The translations under genes and the position numbers were made by a program. Positions 63,131-64,000 of a stretch of 64,000 bases of DNA are shown piece by piece. This DNA is from Aestuariibacter sp. A3R04 (GTDB taxonomy: Bacteria > Pseudomonadota > Gammaproteobacteria > Enterobacterales > Alteromonadaceae). Numbering within the stretch: position 1 is the first letter of the stretch; every line of letters starts with the position of its first letter. The DNA is taken from contig NZ_JAHKQR010000001.1 in the NCBI RefSeq assembly GCF_018860805.1, forward strand, positions 124,001 through 188,000. The letters are read 5' to 3'. Below the pieces are notes generated by a model. It did not search any database. It saw only the letters and a list, made by a program, of their open reading frames with translations, and was not told the origin of the DNA.

Positions 63131-64000
63131 GCGCTGCTTCCTCCAGTGCTTTCGCAACCGTTAACATGTCTTTGTCACTATTGTAGTAACTCGGTGTAAT
63201 GCGCACACAACTACCACTGGCCAAACCATCGCGATGAACGGTAAAAATGCCATGATTTTCGAGTAAATAACTGACGATTCTGCGATTGTCTTCCGACGAC
63301 GTTTTGTTGTGCAAACGAAAGGCCGTTATTCCCCCGTAGCACTGGGGGTCGTTTGGCGTAAGGATGTCGATGGCGCTGATGTGACTAATCGCGTTTACCC
63401 AGAGGTTCCGGAGGTATTTCAGTCGAACCTCTTTGGCATCTGCGCCTATCCAGTCATGAAAGCGGAGTACTTCAGGCACGGTAAGAAAGGCAGCGAAATT
63501 GCTCGTTCCACTGTGGACTCTGCCCCAAATCGAGTCGCTTTGTTCGGGAGAGGCAGACATATTGGGAGCGATGTCATGCAAACGCGTCCTGTTGACATAC
63601 ATAACGCCTACTCCAATTGGTGCGCCATACCATTTATGCATGTTAAAGCCGATAAAATCCGCCTCGAGATCGGACGCAGTCAAGTTGATTTGGCCCCAGG
63701 AATGAGCTGCGTCGACGATGACGTCCACCCCTTTGGATTTTGCTATTTTGGCAATGGCAGCCACGGGAATAACTAACCCATTGCGATGACTTAAATGAGT
63801 GAGCAATAAGAGCTTACAGGCGGGGTTTTGAGTTAACATGTGCGAATAATACGCCACTATGTCGTCACTGTTGGTGACAGGTGGAAGGGCAAATTTCACC
63901 GCCTTCGCGCCTGCGGTACGCGCTTTAGCGTCCATCGCAGCCTGCATGGCATCGTAGTCCACATCCGCATACATTACAGCGTCTCCCGGTTTGAGCAACC
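63114..64000 (-). CDS. class V aminotransferase-like enzyme, 5' end beyond window
   Basis: The C-terminal 295 residues of a PLP enzyme of the class V aminotransferase family, close to isopenicillin-N epimerase-like and cysteine desulfurase-like proteins. The PLP lysine appears in 'GFNMHKWYGAPIGVGVMYVN', preceded by the Asp-His of 'VIVDAAHSWGQINL'. 'SHRNGLVIPVAAIAKIAKSK' marks the large domain. The exact reaction cannot be told. The gene continues past base 64000. The ECF sigma factor begins inside its last codons, so it may share transcription with the sigma/anti-sigma pair. Confidence 0.85.
   Translation of the reverse strand, partial: LLKPGDAVMYADVDYDAMQAAMDAKARTAGAKAVKFALPPVTNSDDIVAYYSHMLTQNPACKLLLLTHLSHRNGLVIPVAAIAKIAKSKGVDVIVDAAHSWGQINLTASDLEADFIGFNMHKWYGAPIGVGVMYVNRTRLHDIAPNMSASPEQSDSIWGRVHSGTSNFAAFLTVPEVLRFHDWIGADAKEVRLKYLRNLWVNAISHISAIDILTPNDPQCYGGITAFRLHNKTSSEDNRRIVSYLLENHGIFTVHRDGLASGSCVRITPSYYNSDKDMLTVAKALEEAARAFRL

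Noticed and set aside
63309..63776. Plus-strand 155-codon open frame
   Set aside because: It lies antisense to the well-matched class V aminotransferase and has no recognisable features.
1..64000. CRISPR arrays, tRNA or rRNA genes, prophage
   Set aside because: No regularly spaced repeats, tRNA-like cloverleaf sequences, rRNA segments or phage genes were recognised in the window.

Overview
The window looks like chromosomal core DNA of a marine gammaproteobacterium of the Alteromonadales type (Alteromonas, Aestuariibacter or Glaciecola relatives). This rests on protein similarity recalled from known families: long-form IlvC, LexA, PlsB, NfuA, BioH, SlyX, YheS/T/U/V, OpgG/H, NudE and YrfG all read as clear gammaproteobacterial orthologues. 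Base composition is moderate, with one AT-rich patch at about 0.66-2.3 kb. I found no rRNA, tRNA, CRISPR array, prophage or intact insertion sequence. The nearest thing to mobile DNA is one degenerate REP-associated transposase relative.

Layout. 1-2.3 kb: 3' part of a Bcr/CflA-type drug exporter facing an AT-rich methyltransferase gene. 2.3-11.9 kb: branched-chain amino acid synthesis, with divergent ilvC/ilvY, then comM (yifB) and a TRIC-like channel on the other strand, then the ilvE-ilvD-ilvA operon closed by a strong terminator. No acetolactate synthase gene lies here. 11.9-17.6 kb: kelch lipoprotein, plsB, a DUF2177 membrane protein, a methyltransferase, and lexA behind two perfect SOS boxes. 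17.7-28.3 kb: a periplasmic serine hydrolase, then a complete aa3-type cytochrome c oxidase cluster: coxB with fused cytochrome c, coxA, ctaG, coxC, an antisense DUF2909 gene, SURF1, a SCO-like CxxxC protein, ctaA, ctaB and SCO. A GNAT gene follows. 28.3-31.6 kb: polysaccharide deacetylase, DinF-like MATE exporter, small membrane protein and nfuA.

31.7-37.2 kb: M14 carboxypeptidase, comF and bioH, then an unusual pair made of a mini flagellar-rod-like protein and a SprA-type protein with HExxH. 37.3-43.5 kb: TPR hybrid histidine kinase, tex, greB and a small membrane protein. 43.7-52.1 kb: fkpA, WD40 lipoprotein, slyX, the HUH-less transposase relative, a DUF748 protein, yheV, and the operon yheS-TIGR02444-yheT-yheU. 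52.1-58.1 kb: osmoregulated periplasmic glucan genes opgG-opgH and a large unknown membrane protein. 58.3-61.6 kb: nudE-cysQ-yceI diverging from yrfG-yjjX. 61.6-64 kb: an ECF sigma factor/FecR pair and a truncated class V aminotransferase.

Most genes are housekeeping, and 31-61 kb keeps much of the gene neighbourhood known around bioH-gntX-nfuA, greB-yhgF, fkpA-slyX-yheV-yheSTU and nudE-yrfG in enterics, with accessory genes inserted between the blocks. I see no clear multi-gene system that is wholly new. The best leads are the mini-rod/HExxH pair, the dead transposase relative, the SCO-like protein, a hairpin over the coxB ribosome binding site, a terminator in the fkpA leader, and a hairpin that forms the last codons of two convergent genes.
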